A DNA stretch of 64,000 nucleotides from the NCBI RefSeq assembly GCF_900116045.1, contig NZ_LT630450.1, forward strand, positions 866,001-930,000. Direction: 5' to 3'. The notes under the pieces were generated by a model. It was not told the origin of the DNA. It searched no databases and worked only from the letters and a program-made list of their open reading frames with translations. This DNA is from Desulfovibrio piger. Its GTDB lineage: Bacteria; Desulfobacterota; Desulfovibrionia; Desulfovibrionales; Desulfovibrionaceae. Positions 44,372 through 52,482 of the stretch are shown here, piece after piece (the stretch's first letter is position 1; the number at the start of each line of letters is the position of its first letter). The translations under genes and the position numbers were made by a program.

Positions 44372-44401
44372 TTGACAGCCCGCATCGGACTGCCGTACAA
44401 G
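44372..44401 (+). promoter_or_regulatory. Promoter of tRNA-Arg(CCT)
   Basis: TTGACA (44372-44377) and TACAAG (44396-44401) with 18 bases between, ten bases before the tRNA. Confidence 0.65.
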
Positions 44402-44410
44402 AAACGACGC

Positions 44411-44487
44411 GCGCTCGTAGCTCAGTCGGATAGAGCGATTGCCTCCTAAGCAGTAGGCCGCAGGTTCGATTCCTGCCGGGCGCACCA
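44411..44487 (+). tRNA. tRNA-Arg (anticodon CCT)
   Basis: 77 bases, cloverleaf complete: acceptor GCGCTCG/CGGGCGC, D arm GCTC..GAGC, anticodon stem ATTGC/GCAGT with loop CTCCTAA, T arm GCAGG/CCTGC, and an encoded CCA end. Confidence 0.95.
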
Positions 44488-44498
44488 CAACAAAATCA

Positions 44499-44534
44499 AG
44501 AGGATACGTGCGCCACGCCCGTATCCTCTTTTTT
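44499..44534 (+). terminator. Terminator of tRNA-Arg(CCT)
   Basis: AGAGGATACG / CGTATCCTCT stem followed by T6, 11 bases after the tRNA. Confidence 0.92.
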
Positions 44535-44653
44535 GTTTCCTGCCCTTTTTGCCACTTTGGTGCCCATATGGTGCCCAGGTACGCCCACCAATAAGTTTGC
44601 GGCGCTATTGGCAGCAATTTGCGCGCGTATTGACAGCGATCTTGCTGTAAGCT

Positions 44654-44692
44654 GTCACGCAATTTGAGAATCTCCGTCACGCGATTTGAGAA
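44654..44692. repeat. Tandem 17-base repeat, possible IS21-like end or integration scar
   Basis: GTCACGCAATTTGAGAA (44654-44670) and GTCACGCGATTTGAGAA (44676-44692) differ at one base and start 22 bases apart. Multiple short repeats near the end are known for IS21-family elements. On the minus strand the DNA between here and the tRNA terminator could encode an integrase-like tail (GHHMGTKVAK...), but no transposase or integrase body is present. Assignment is tentative. Confidence 0.35.
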
Positions 44693-44743
44693 CGGCGCTC
44701 GGCACTTTTTCATAGTTAGCACAGTTGTTGTGTAAAGATTTTC

Positions 44744-44808
44744 GAACACAAAGGGGCGTAGGTACCGTGTCGAAAATGACACACCCACGCCCCTTATGTT
44801 CTTTTTTT
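44744..44808 (+). terminator. Long stem-loop with T-run, unassigned
   Basis: GGGGCGT / ACGCCCC (44753-44759, 44787-44793), extended outward by GAACA / TGTTC and inward by GTGTC / GACAC, then T7 at 44802-44808. It has terminator form, but the only rightward gene upstream already has its own terminator, so it may end an unrecognised small RNA or a lost element. The following ~240 bases show nothing else. Confidence 0.5.
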
Positions 44809-45052
44809 GACTACTGCCCCAGCCTGTTTTTGCCCACGGCGGGTTCGAACGTGGCCGCACGGGGGCCTGCGGACTGGCGCAGCGCTCCCCTGGACCAGGC
44901 GGGCCTTGCCAGCGGATCTTCGGTATCTGGTGGACACAGCCGTCTTCCCCTGTTGCCTTTTTGTCTGCTGGCCGATGGATACGAATGTGCTCCGGCAGCA
45001 TGACATGGCCCTGAAACAGCCCCGCCCGGAATGGGAAAAAACACAGAAGACG

Positions 45053-45086
45053 AAAAAAGCGGCCAGCCTGTTACAGCTGACCGCTT
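45053..45086 (-). terminator. Terminator of tRNA-Arg(ACG)
   Basis: On the minus strand AAGCGGTCAGCT pairs with GGCTGGCCGCTT and ends in TTTTTT, 11 bases after the tRNA. Confidence 0.9.
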
Positions 45087-45096
45087 GCGTTTTTTG

Positions 45097-45173
45097 TGGT
45101 GCGCCCGAAGAGATTCGAACTCCTGGCCTACAGGTTCGTAGCCTGTTGCTCTATCCAGCTGAGCTACGAGCGC
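45097..45173 (-). tRNA. tRNA-Arg (anticodon ACG)
   Basis: 77 bases with encoded CCA. Acceptor GCGCTCG/CGGGCGC, anticodon stem ACAGG/CCTGT with loop CTACGAA. The acceptor and D arm are identical to the Arg(CCT) gene located 0.6 kb away on the other strand. Confidence 0.96.
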
Positions 45174-45185
45174 GTTGTGAAAAGC

Positions 45186-45214
45186 TATGTATAGCAATCG
45201 CCCTGTCCTGTCAA
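45186..45214 (-). promoter_or_regulatory. Promoter of tRNA-Arg(ACG)
   Basis: Consensus TTGACA (45214-45209) and TACATA (45191-45186) with 17 bases between, 12 bases before the tRNA. Confidence 0.8.
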
Positions 45215-45217
45215 ATA

Positions 45218-45250
45218 CTTTCGCGCAAAAAATCATTTTTTGTGCGAAAG
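45218..45250. repeat. 33-base near-perfect inverted repeat above the tRNA promoter
   Basis: Arms CTTTCGCGCAAAAAAT (45218-45233) and ATTTTTTGTGCGAAAG (45235-45250) pair at 15 of 16 positions around a single central base. It ends four bases before the -35 element of the tRNA-Arg(ACG) promoter. It could be a protein-binding palindrome or a cruciform-forming site; its A/T core and GC flanks also permit a terminator on either strand. Confidence 0.6.
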
Positions 45251-45448
45251 CCGCTGCCTGCCTTCCGGCTTCCGGTATGGCAGAAGGCGCAAGGCAGTCC
45301 CTTTCCCCGCACTCGCTGCCACCGGGCAGGGAGCAGCACCGCAGGCCAGGACAGCGAATATGCCCGGCAAAAAACGGAGCGGCGATCGATGGAAGTAACG
45401 TCCCCGCAGCGCCGCCGCGGGGATCGCCCCGGCAGCCAGAGCCACAGA

Positions 45449-45545
45449 CTGTGTGGGCAGGACGACAGGAATGTCTTTTTGATGCGAGGCCGCGCCGCCC
45501 CCCTGCATCACAGGCACAGGCCCCACACAGCAAAGAAGACATTCC
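45449..45545. ncRNA. Possible structured RNA with pseudoknot-type pairing
   Basis: Two perfect inverted repeats interlock: CTGTGTGGG (45449-45457) with CCCACACAG (45522-45530), and GGAATGTCTT (45468-45477) with AAGACATTCC (45536-45545). A third pair GATGC/GCATC (45481-45485, 45505-45509) nests inside the second. The crossing order is that of an H-type pseudoknot. No reading frame with a start and ribosome site covers it, and it matches no RNA family I recognise. Strand is unknown. Confidence 0.35.
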
Positions 45546-45558
45546 AGATTTGGGGAAC

Positions 45559-45590
45559 AAAAAACGGGCCCCAGCTTCACTGGAACCCGT
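45559..45590 (-). terminator. Terminator of tRNA-Pro(CGG)
   Basis: Minus-strand ACGGGTTCCAG / CTGGGGCCCGT stem ending in TTTTTT, 11 bases after the tRNA. Confidence 0.9.
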
Positions 45591-45601
45591 CTGTTTTTTT
45601 A

Positions 45602-45679
45602 TGGTCGGGATGGCGCGATTTGAACGCGCGGCCTCAGCGTCCCGAACGCTGCGCTCTAGCCAAACTGAGCCACATCCCG
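45602..45679 (-). tRNA. tRNA-Pro (anticodon CGG)
   Basis: 78 bases with encoded CCA: acceptor CGGGATG/CATCCCG, anticodon stem CAGCG/CGCTG with loop TTCGGGA, T arm GCGCG/CGCGC. Confidence 0.95.
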
Positions 45680-45691
45680 TTGCAAGAGGGG

Positions 45692-45720
45692 ACATTACGC
45701 CGAAGCCGCCTTCCATGCAA
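45692..45720 (-). promoter_or_regulatory. Promoter of tRNA-Pro(CGG)
   Basis: TTGCAT (45720-45715) and TAATGT (45697-45692) with 17 bases between, 12 bases before the tRNA. Confidence 0.65.
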
Positions 45721-45815
45721 GCTTTTTTTGCAAAAAAATTTTTCCGGCCATCTCCGCCCTTTTAGAGCCCGTGGCATCTCCGGCAAAACTTTTGGGAATA
45801 TCGGGCAATTAGGAT

Positions 45816-45843
45816 TTGACTTTATAAAAAAAGGAGCTACAAC
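45816..45843 (+). promoter_or_regulatory. Possible promoter of the permease-amidase operon
   Basis: TTGACT (45816-45821), 16 bases, TACAAC (45838-45843), 48 bases before the permease ATG. The spacer contains an A-rich run and AAGGAG, so the assignment is moderate. Confidence 0.45.
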
Positions 45844-45891
45844 GCTCATGCCGGTACGCCTGCCCGGTAAAAATCTTTTTGAGGTTGCTTT

Positions 45892-47271
45892 ATGTCGAAC
45901 ACAGGATCCACGGACAATTTCGGCTACAGCCAGGAATTGAAGCGCGAACTCAGCTTCAAGGACGTATTCGTTTACGGCATGCTGTTCATGGTGGTCATCG
46001 CCCCCATGTCCATCTATGGCTACATTTCCAAAGACAGTCATATGATGGCGCCCTTCGTCTACTTTGTGGGCATCTGCGCCATGTTCTTCACGGCTCTGAG
46101 CTATATGAAGATGAGTAACCGCTTTCCCATCGCCGGTTCGGTCTACGCCTATGTGCAGCGCGGCCTGAACCACCATGTGGGTTTCATTGCCGGCTGGCTC
46201 ATACTGCTGGACTATGTGTTCGTTCCCGCCCTGCTCTACCTGCTGACCGCCAACTGGTGTGTGGAACTTTTTCCGGCCACGCCCCGCTGGCTGTGGGTCA
46301 TCGTGTTCGTGGGCATCAATACCCTCATCAATGTCCGCGGCATTACCTATACCGCGCGTGCCGACTGGATCATGTTCTATGTGGAGGCCGTGGTCCTGGC
46401 CCTGTTCATCGGCTTCGGCCTCAACTATGTCCTTGGTGAAGGCGGCGGCACCGGCCAGCTAGTCATGGATCCCCTGTACCGCCCCGGCGAGATGAACCTG
46501 CAGTTCATCGGCCTGGCCTGCACCATCGCCTGCCTCTCCTTCCTGGGCTTTGACGGCATCTCCACCCTGGCCGAAGAGACCCACCGCCCCGAAGTGACCA
46601 TCGGTCGCGCCACCATGGCCGCCCTGCTCTGCATCGGCTTCCTGTTCATGCTCCAGACCTATGTGGCCACCATCATCCAGCCCGACATGAGCAGGATGAA
46701 CCCCGACACGGCCTTCTTCGACGCTGCCGAGCTCGCCGCCGGTGACTGGTTCCGCAAGGTCCTGCTGGTGGTCAACATCCTGGCCGTGGGCATCGCCAAT
46801 ACCATGAACGCCCAGGCCGCCACCTCCCGCGTGCTGTACGGCATGTCCCGCGACAACGTGCTGCCCGGCGTCTCCGGCCTGTTCCGCAAGGTGCACCCCC
46901 GCTTCCAGACCCCCTACATCGCCACCATCGCCGTGGGCATCTTCTCCATCCTGGTGGCCGAGCTCTCCACCGTGGAAGACCTGGCCCGCCTGGTGAACTT
47001 CGGCGCCCTGACCTCCTTCATCCTGCTGAATCTCGCCGTGTACAATTTCTTCTGGCGCCGCGAGAAGATGCGTGGCGGCAAGGCCCTGCTCAACTATGTG
47101 ATCTGCCCCTTCTGCGGCGTGCTCATCCTCGGCTATGTGTGGCTCTCCTTCGACAGCATGACCCAGATCGTGGGCTTCAGCTGGCTGGCCGTCGGCCTGG
47201 TCATCGGCTACGTCAAGAGCAAGGGCTACAAGGTCGTCCCCGAAGCCTTCCGCAAGAGCGATATGGTGTAA
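45892..47271 (+). CDS. APC-family amino acid/polyamine permease (PuuP-like)
   Basis: Inner-membrane importer of 459 residues with 12 predicted helices. PuuP-like traits are the short N-terminal tail ELKRELSFKDVFVYGMLFMV, NRFPIAGSVYAYVQRGLNHH, and LGFDGISTLAEETHRPE before helix 7. The likely cargo is a polyamine, amino acid or amide. GAGG lies eight bases before the ATG. The amidase gene begins 22 bases after its stop, so imported substrate may be the amide cleaved by that enzyme. Confidence 0.9.
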   Translation: MSNTGSTDNFGYSQELKRELSFKDVFVYGMLFMVVIAPMSIYGYISKDSHMMAPFVYFVGICAMFFTALSYMKMSNRFPIAGSVYAYVQRGLNHHVGFIAGWLILLDYVFVPALLYLLTANWCVELFPATPRWLWVIVFVGINTLINVRGITYTARADWIMFYVEAVVLALFIGFGLNYVLGEGGGTGQLVMDPLYRPGEMNLQFIGLACTIACLSFLGFDGISTLAEETHRPEVTIGRATMAALLCIGFLFMLQTYVATIIQPDMSRMNPDTAFFDAAELAAGDWFRKVLLVVNILAVGIANTMNAQAATSRVLYGMSRDNVLPGVSGLFRKVHPRFQTPYIATIAVGIFSILVAELSTVEDLARLVNFGALTSFILLNLAVYNFFWRREKMRGGKALLNYVICPFCGVLILGYVWLSFDSMTQIVGFSWLAVGLVIGYVKSKGYKVVPEAFRKSDMV

Positions 47272-47293
47272 CCTTCAGTGCAGGAGTTGAATC

Positions 47294-48187
47294 ATGCAGT
47301 ACTTTGACAAGGTCGTATATACCTTCAGCGCCGACAACGAACCCACCGGCAGCATCGACTCCGGCGAGATCGTCATCTTCCGCACCCAGGACTGCTTCAG
47401 CAACCAGATGCATTCCGAAAGCCAGCTGGTGACCAGCTGCGACTACAGCAAGATGAACCCCGCCACCGGCCCGCTGTTCGTGCGCGACGCGCGGCCCGGC
47501 GACGTCATCAGGGTGGAACTGCTGGACGTGCAGTGCGACACCATCGGCACCACCACTACCCTGCCCAAGATCGGCCCCCTCTGGGACATGTGCGAGACCC
47601 GCACCAAGCGCATCCCCATCGAGAACGGCAAGGCCGCCTTCAATGACGTGGCCTTCCCCATCAATCCCATGATCGGCGTCATCGGCGTGGCCCCCGAAAA
47701 GGGCAAGAGCGTGCCCTGCGGCTACCCCGGCCGCCACGGCGGCAACCTGGACTGCAAGCTGATGGTCAAGGGCAACACCGCCTACTTCCCCGTGCGCGTG
47801 GAAGGCGGTCTGGTGCAGATGGGCGACATGCACGCCGTCATGGGCGACAGCGAACTGTGCGGCACCGGTCTGGAGATCAATGGCACCGTCATCGCCCGCG
47901 TGAGCGTCATCAAGGACTGCCCGCTGGAATGGCCCGTGCTGGAGACCGCCGACACCTGGTACACCCTGGCCAGCGCCGCCGGTTATGAAGAAGCCCTGCG
48001 CCACGCCAGCGTACAGATGCAGGGCCTGGTGGCTGCCGCCACCGGCTGGGATGCCACCGACGCCTACCTGTACATGTCCCTGCGCGGCGATCTGGAGATC
48101 TGCCAGGCCTGCAAGCCCTGCGAAGTGGACCTCATCGTGCGTCTCGGTGTGCCCAAGGCCGACATGAAGCGCCCCCTGGTGGGCTAG
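47294..48187 (+). CDS. Acetamidase/formamidase family protein
   Basis: 297-residue cytoplasmic FmdA/AmdA-family amidohydrolase, which releases ammonia from short amides. Family features: LFVRDARPGDVIRVEL near residue 60, GYPGRHGGNLDCKLMVKGNTAYFPV, and the acidic MGDMHAVMGDSELCGTGLEI block. CAGGAG precedes the ATG. With the upstream permease it forms a compact uptake-and-deamidation unit, a likely nitrogen source. Exact substrate unknown. Confidence 0.9.
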   Translation: MQYFDKVVYTFSADNEPTGSIDSGEIVIFRTQDCFSNQMHSESQLVTSCDYSKMNPATGPLFVRDARPGDVIRVELLDVQCDTIGTTTTLPKIGPLWDMCETRTKRIPIENGKAAFNDVAFPINPMIGVIGVAPEKGKSVPCGYPGRHGGNLDCKLMVKGNTAYFPVRVEGGLVQMGDMHAVMGDSELCGTGLEINGTVIARVSVIKDCPLEWPVLETADTWYTLASAAGYEEALRHASVQMQGLVAAATGWDATDAYLYMSLRGDLEICQACKPCEVDLIVRLGVPKADMKRPLVG

Positions 48188-48216
48188 GGCCCGACCGTCC
48201 GGCGCCACCATACAGG

Positions 48217-48250
48217 AAAAGGCTGTCCGTTATTGCGGGCAGCCTTTTTT
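48217..48250 (+). terminator. Terminator between converging genes
   Basis: AAAAGGCTG / CAGCCTTTTTT, 30 bases after the amidase stop. The A-run on the left lets it serve the DUF1992/mutS transcript from the opposite side as well. Confidence 0.88.
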
Positions 48251-48282
48251 CATGTCCTTTTGCCTGAGGAACAGGCAAGACG

Positions 48283-48681
48283 CTATTTCTTCCTGTCGTG
48301 CCGGGAAAGCCGCTCCAGCAGACGGTCATAATAGGTGTCGTCATCAAGATTCAGGGGGCGCTGGTGCTTCATGCGGGCCTGCAGGATCATGAACCGCAGT
48401 TTCTGCATCTGGCGCACGCGCTCCTGCTCGTCCCCGCAATGTTCCAGCATATCGGCCAGATTGCTGATCTCCTTGCGTTCGGCCAGCTCCGGCGGCACGC
48501 AGCCGGCGTTGCGCAAGACCTTGTAGGCCATGCGCAGTTCCGGGGGGACATGGCTGTCGTCTTCCAGTTCCAGCGGCCTGCCCCGGCCGGGGAGGTCATC
48601 GAAATCCCCCCTAGCCATGGATTCTTCGATACGGCGCTCGGCAATGGACTGGATGACCGACCAGGGACTGATCTCAGACAT
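48283..48681 (-). CDS. DUF1992 (DnaJ-homologue-associated) protein
   Basis: 132-residue soluble protein of the DUF1992 family (opening WSVIQSIAERRIEESMARGDFDDLPGRGRPL in the family style; only the first part, SIAERRIEESMARG, is diagnostic). Function unknown in bacteria; the domain occurs in eukaryotes in DNAJC28. A GGAGG site supports the ATG at 48681, which overlaps the mutS 3' end by eight bases, so the two are translationally linked. Confidence 0.85.
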   Translation of the reverse strand: MSEISPWSVIQSIAERRIEESMARGDFDDLPGRGRPLELEDDSHVPPELRMAYKVLRNAGCVPPELAERKEISNLADMLEHCGDEQERVRQMQKLRFMILQARMKHQRPLNLDDDTYYDRLLERLSRHDRKK

Positions 48682-51394
48682 GTTTTTCCTCCGTATCGGG
48701 AGCATCGGCCCAGAGTTTTTTCCACTCCATGATCAGCTTGAGGGCCGCCAGCGGCGAAAGTTCCTCGGGATCGAGATCCCGCAGCAGCAGGACCAGCGGA
48801 TGCGGCCCGGAGGACGGTGCGGCCGGGATGTCGATGGGCAGTGCCGGGGGCTCATCGCGGGCGACCCGCTGTTCCATGCCGGGAAGGGCCAGCGTCTCCG
48901 TCTGGGGCGACATGCGCCGCCCCTCGCCCCGGCTTTGCTCCAGTTCCGCCAGGATGGCCCGTGCCCGCTGCACCACCGGCGCAGGCACGCCTGCCAGACG
49001 GGCCACCTCCACACCGTAGCTGCGGTCCGCAGGGCCTGGCACCAGCTTGTGCAGGAAGAGGATGTCGCCCCCGTATTCCCGGATGGCGATATTCATGGTG
49101 AACACCCCGGGCACGCGCTTTTCCAGCGCCGTCAGCTCATGGTAATGGGTGGCGAACAGGGTACGCACCTCGCCGTGCGCCCGGGCCGCCAGATCCTCCA
49201 CCACGGCCCAGGCCAGGGCCACACCGTCATAGGTGCTGGTGCCGCGCCCGATCTCGTCCAGGATGACCAGGCTGCGTTTGGTGGCCTGCCGCAGGATGCG
49301 GGCCGTCTCCATCATTTCGACCATGAAGGTGCTCTGCCCCTGGGCCAGATTGTCCGAAGCGCCCACGCGCGAGAACAGCCTGTCCACCAGCCCCAGGCGC
49401 GCCCGCGTGGCCGGGACCATGGAGCCGGTCTGCGCCAGCAGGCAGATGATGGCCACCTGCCGCAGCACCGTAGACTTGCCCGCCATGTTGGGACCGGTGA
49501 GCAGGCACAGGCGGCGCCGGGCATCCAGCGTGATATTGTTGGGCACGAAGTTGGCCGCGCCGATCATGGCTTCCACCACAGGATGCCGCCCTTCCTCGAT
49601 GAGGATCTCGGCACTGCTGTCCAGCTCGGGACGGCACCAGCCGTTACGGCGCCCCACCTCGGCAAGGCTCTGCCAGTAGTCTAGATGGGCGATGACGTCC
49701 GCCATGTGCAGGATGCGCTCCCGCTGCCGGGCCATGAAGGTGCGCAGATCCTGATAGAGCTGATACTCCAGCGTCTTGCGCTTTTCGGAAGCGGAAAGGA
49801 GCGCCTCTTCCAGCTCCTTGAGGGCGGGCGTGGTGAAGCGTTCGGCATTGGCCAGGGTCTGGCGGCGGATGAAATGTTCCGGCACCGGCCCGCTGTGCGC
49901 GGCCCTGCTCAATTCGTAATAATAACCGAAGACCCGGTTGAAGCCCAGTTTGAGCTTGGCGATGCCGGTCTCCTGCTGCTCGCGGGCCAGTTCTTCCTGC
50001 AGCTTCTGCTCGCCGTGTTCCACCAGATCCAGCAGGCGGTCCAGCTCGGCGTTGTAGCCGGCCCTGAACAGGCCGCCGTCCGTGATGACCACCGGCGGGC
50101 TGTCCACCAGCGCGCTGCGCAGCAGATGCGCGCAGTCCGCCAGATCGTCCCAGCCCTTGAGCAGGTCATAGATGACGCGGGGCGCGTTTTCCCCGTTCTC
50201 CTGCCCGGGCAGCGGATATGTCCCGTCCAGAGGCTGCGTCAGGGCCGCCAGCACGGCGGGCAGGGCCGCCAGGCTGTTGCCGAGGGCGATGAAGTCCCGC
50301 GGGGTGGCCCGGTTGACCGTCACGCGCGTGGACAGGCGCTCCAGGTCATAAACGTCCTTCAGGGCTTCCCGCAACAGGGCCCGGCGGTTGTCATCATCGT
50401 GCAGCAGGGCCACGGCGTCCTGCACGGCCAGGATGGGGGCCGCCTCGCGCCACGGGTGCCGCAGCATGTCTTCCAGCAGGCGGCCGCCCATGGGAGTCAT
50501 GGTATCGTCCAGCACATGGCGCAGGGTCCCCTTGCCCTTGCGGCCATTGAGGCGCTGGAAGATTTCCAGATTGCGTTCCGTCACGTCGTCCACCAGCATG
50601 TGACGGCCCAGATCCAGCGGCTGGAAGGGCATCAGATGCTCGGGGCGGCGCTTCTGGGTCTGCTCCAGATAGACCAGCAGCGCGCCGCAGGCCCGCACGA
50701 GGCAGGGCTTGTTCTGCAGGCCCAGGGCTGCCAGTTCCTGCACGGACTGGGCTTCCAGCAGACGGCGTTCGGCCCTGCGGGCGTCGAAACCGGCTGCCGG
50801 GCGTCGCAGCAGGCGCACCCCCTCCAGCAGGCATTTGGGCGGCAATTCCTTGTCGTCCGGCACCAGCAGCTCGCGCGGGGACAGTTTCTGGATCCATTGC
50901 CAGAGCTCGGGCAGGCGTTTCACCTCCATGCCGGACCACTGGCCCGTGGAGATGTCCGCCCAGACGAAGGCCCCGGTGTGTCCCTCCCAGAAAGCGGCTC
51001 CCAGATAATTGTGGCTGCGGGCATCCAGGTTGGCATCTTCCAGCACGGTGCCGGGCGTCACCACGCAGGTCACGGCCCGTTGCACGAGCCCTTTGGCGGC
51101 CTTGGGGTCTTCGGTCTGGTCGCAGATGGCCACATGGAAGCCCTTGTCGATGAGCTGGGCGATGTAGGCCTGCGCGGCATGCCAGGGCACACCGCACATG
51201 GGCACGGGATTCTCCGTGTCCCGGCTGCGGCTGGTAAGGGCGATCTGCAGTTCCCGGGCCGCGGTGACGGCATCGTCGAAGAAGAGCTCGTAAAAGTCGC
51301 CCATCCGGTAGAACAGCAGCGCATCAGGGTAGTCGGCCTTGATGCGCAGATACTGCTCGAACATGGGAGTCAGCTTGGGAGTTTTTTCTGCCAT
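48674..51394 (-). CDS. mutS: DNA mismatch repair protein MutS
   Basis: Mismatch recognition ATPase, 906 residues, near the usual 850-900. The mismatch-reading Phe-x-Glu is Phe34-Tyr35-Glu36 within MGDFYELF; the connector, lever and clamp domains follow, then the ABC-type ATPase with Walker A TGPNMAGKST (633-642), Walker B LVILDEIGRGTSTYDG and the FATHYHEL switch. The C-terminal dimer/tetramer helix is present (EELSPLAALKLIMEWKKLW). All key residues look intact. Confidence 0.98.
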   Translation of the reverse strand: MAEKTPKLTPMFEQYLRIKADYPDALLFYRMGDFYELFFDDAVTAARELQIALTSRSRDTENPVPMCGVPWHAAQAYIAQLIDKGFHVAICDQTEDPKAAKGLVQRAVTCVVTPGTVLEDANLDARSHNYLGAAFWEGHTGAFVWADISTGQWSGMEVKRLPELWQWIQKLSPRELLVPDDKELPPKCLLEGVRLLRRPAAGFDARRAERRLLEAQSVQELAALGLQNKPCLVRACGALLVYLEQTQKRRPEHLMPFQPLDLGRHMLVDDVTERNLEIFQRLNGRKGKGTLRHVLDDTMTPMGGRLLEDMLRHPWREAAPILAVQDAVALLHDDDNRRALLREALKDVYDLERLSTRVTVNRATPRDFIALGNSLAALPAVLAALTQPLDGTYPLPGQENGENAPRVIYDLLKGWDDLADCAHLLRSALVDSPPVVITDGGLFRAGYNAELDRLLDLVEHGEQKLQEELAREQQETGIAKLKLGFNRVFGYYYELSRAAHSGPVPEHFIRRQTLANAERFTTPALKELEEALLSASEKRKTLEYQLYQDLRTFMARQRERILHMADVIAHLDYWQSLAEVGRRNGWCRPELDSSAEILIEEGRHPVVEAMIGAANFVPNNITLDARRRLCLLTGPNMAGKSTVLRQVAIICLLAQTGSMVPATRARLGLVDRLFSRVGASDNLAQGQSTFMVEMMETARILRQATKRSLVILDEIGRGTSTYDGVALAWAVVEDLAARAHGEVRTLFATHYHELTALEKRVPGVFTMNIAIREYGGDILFLHKLVPGPADRSYGVEVARLAGVPAPVVQRARAILAELEQSRGEGRRMSPQTETLALPGMEQRVARDEPPALPIDIPAAPSSGPHPLVLLLRDLDPEELSPLAALKLIMEWKKLWADAPDTEEKHV

Positions 51395-51471
51395 ATGCGT
51401 AATTGCGCAGCGGCGCCATCCAAGGACGACGCCGCTGCAGAAAAATGCGCCTGATGCGCGGGGAAAAGGGA

Positions 51472-51912
51472 CTAGGCCTTGTCAGGATCGGGAGCGGTCA
51501 CTTCTTCCGGCTGGGCCTCGGCCTTTTCCTTGACAGGGGCGGCTTCGATGGCCTGGGCCTTTTCCCGGGAAACCTTGCGGAGGAAATCGCCGCGCGCGGT
51601 CTCACCGTCCAGGCTCTTCTTCAGCTTGGCCACTTCACGTTCCAGAGCGGCCACGCGCCACTTGCTCTTCATGTAACGGGCCGTCAGGTGCATCTTGTCC
51701 CACAGCAGCAGGGCCACGGCCAGCAGGGCCCCCACGAAGAAGGCCACGATGACGATGAAGTAGAACGGCAGCGGGATGGACGTCATCTCAGGCACGAAGA
51801 AGAGATTGAGCTTGAGCGTCATGGCTGTCGACAGGGCCGTCTGGTTCTGGAAGAAGAAGACCAGACTGAAGAAAATCAGCAGAACAAGTAACAGGACCTT
51901 TAGATAGCGCAT
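51472..51912 (-). CDS. LapA-domain (DUF1049) membrane protein
   Basis: 146-residue inner-membrane protein with two helices (about 3-22 and 48-72) and a cytoplasmic coiled coil (about 82-115) rich in Lys/Glu, ending in a disordered Glu/Pro/Ala tail. This is the LapA/YciS lipopolysaccharide-assembly domain plan and is not related to the biofilm adhesin LapA. AGGAGG precedes the ATG. Lies between mutS and the HIT gene on the same strand. Confidence 0.82.
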   Translation of the reverse strand: MRYLKVLLLVLLIFFSLVFFFQNQTALSTAMTLKLNLFFVPEMTSIPLPFYFIVIVAFFVGALLAVALLLWDKMHLTARYMKSKWRVAALEREVAKLKKSLDGETARGDFLRKVSREKAQAIEAAPVKEKAEAQPEEVTAPDPDKA

Positions 51913-51937
51913 AGTCTCCTCCTCTGCGCGGTGGTGT

Positions 51938-52420
51938 TCAAAACCTGTCGAAATACGGCTTCAGATGGGCATAGCTGCTGCGCAGGTGTTCCGGGATCGT
52001 GCGCACTTCGTCCATCACGGCCATGAAGGAAGAATCCCCGTTCCAGCGCGGCACGAGATGGAAGTGCAGATGTTCCCGGATACCGGCTCCGGCAGCCTGC
52101 CCCTGGTTGAGGCCGATATTGATGCCTTCGCAGTGAAAATGTTCCTGCAGCACCAGCGTGCAGCGCTGCATCAGGTCCATGATCTCGTGCGTCTCATCCT
52201 TTTCAAGCTGGGCCAGCGCCATCACATGCCGATAGGGACAGACCATGATGTGCCCGTTGCTGTACGGGAACTTGTTCATGATGACAAAAGCATGCCTGCC
52301 CCGGTACAGGACAAGCCGTTCCTCATCCTCTTCCCTGCTCTCGGGAAGACAAAAGACACAGCTGTCCGGCTTGGGGCCAAGGATGTACTCGATGCGCCAG
52401 GGCGTCCACAATTGTTTCAT
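51938..52420 (-). CDS. HIT-family nucleotide hydrolase/phosphorylase
   Basis: 160-residue histidine-triad protein with the active-site HLHFHLVPRW. The preceding CVFCLPE zinc-binding-type start and the MKQLWTPWRIEYI opening resemble AP4A phosphorylase-like HIT proteins. It probably cleaves dinucleoside polyphosphates or adenylated conjugates. The ATG at 52420 is preferred (TGAGGA upstream); the longer frame to 52459 lacks a site. Confidence 0.92.
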   Translation of the reverse strand: MKQLWTPWRIEYILGPKPDSCVFCLPESREEDEERLVLYRGRHAFVIMNKFPYSNGHIMVCPYRHVMALAQLEKDETHEIMDLMQRCTLVLQEHFHCEGINIGLNQGQAAGAGIREHLHFHLVPRWNGDSSFMAVMDEVRTIPEHLRSSYAHLKPYFDRF

Positions 52421-52482
52421 TTTCTTTTCCTCAATACACGGCTTGCGCTCCAAGGGCAAGTCCTGCCCGGGATGCCGTTCTT

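Noticed and set aside
45249..45560. SRP RNA, 6S RNA or tmRNA between the tRNA genes
   Set aside because: The conserved SRP tetraloop region, tmRNA tRNA-like ends and 6S bubble features are absent; only unassigned pairing remains, reported as such.
44242..45700. An integrase or transposase gene in the tRNA region
   Set aside because: Only a short integrase-like tail and repeats are visible; no frame carries a catalytic domain. xerD at 55164-56102 is the housekeeping recombinase.
51472..51912. Link between the LapA-domain protein and the Lap adhesin system
   Set aside because: The shared name is coincidental: this is the DUF1049/YciS lipopolysaccharide-assembly domain, not the biofilm adhesin.
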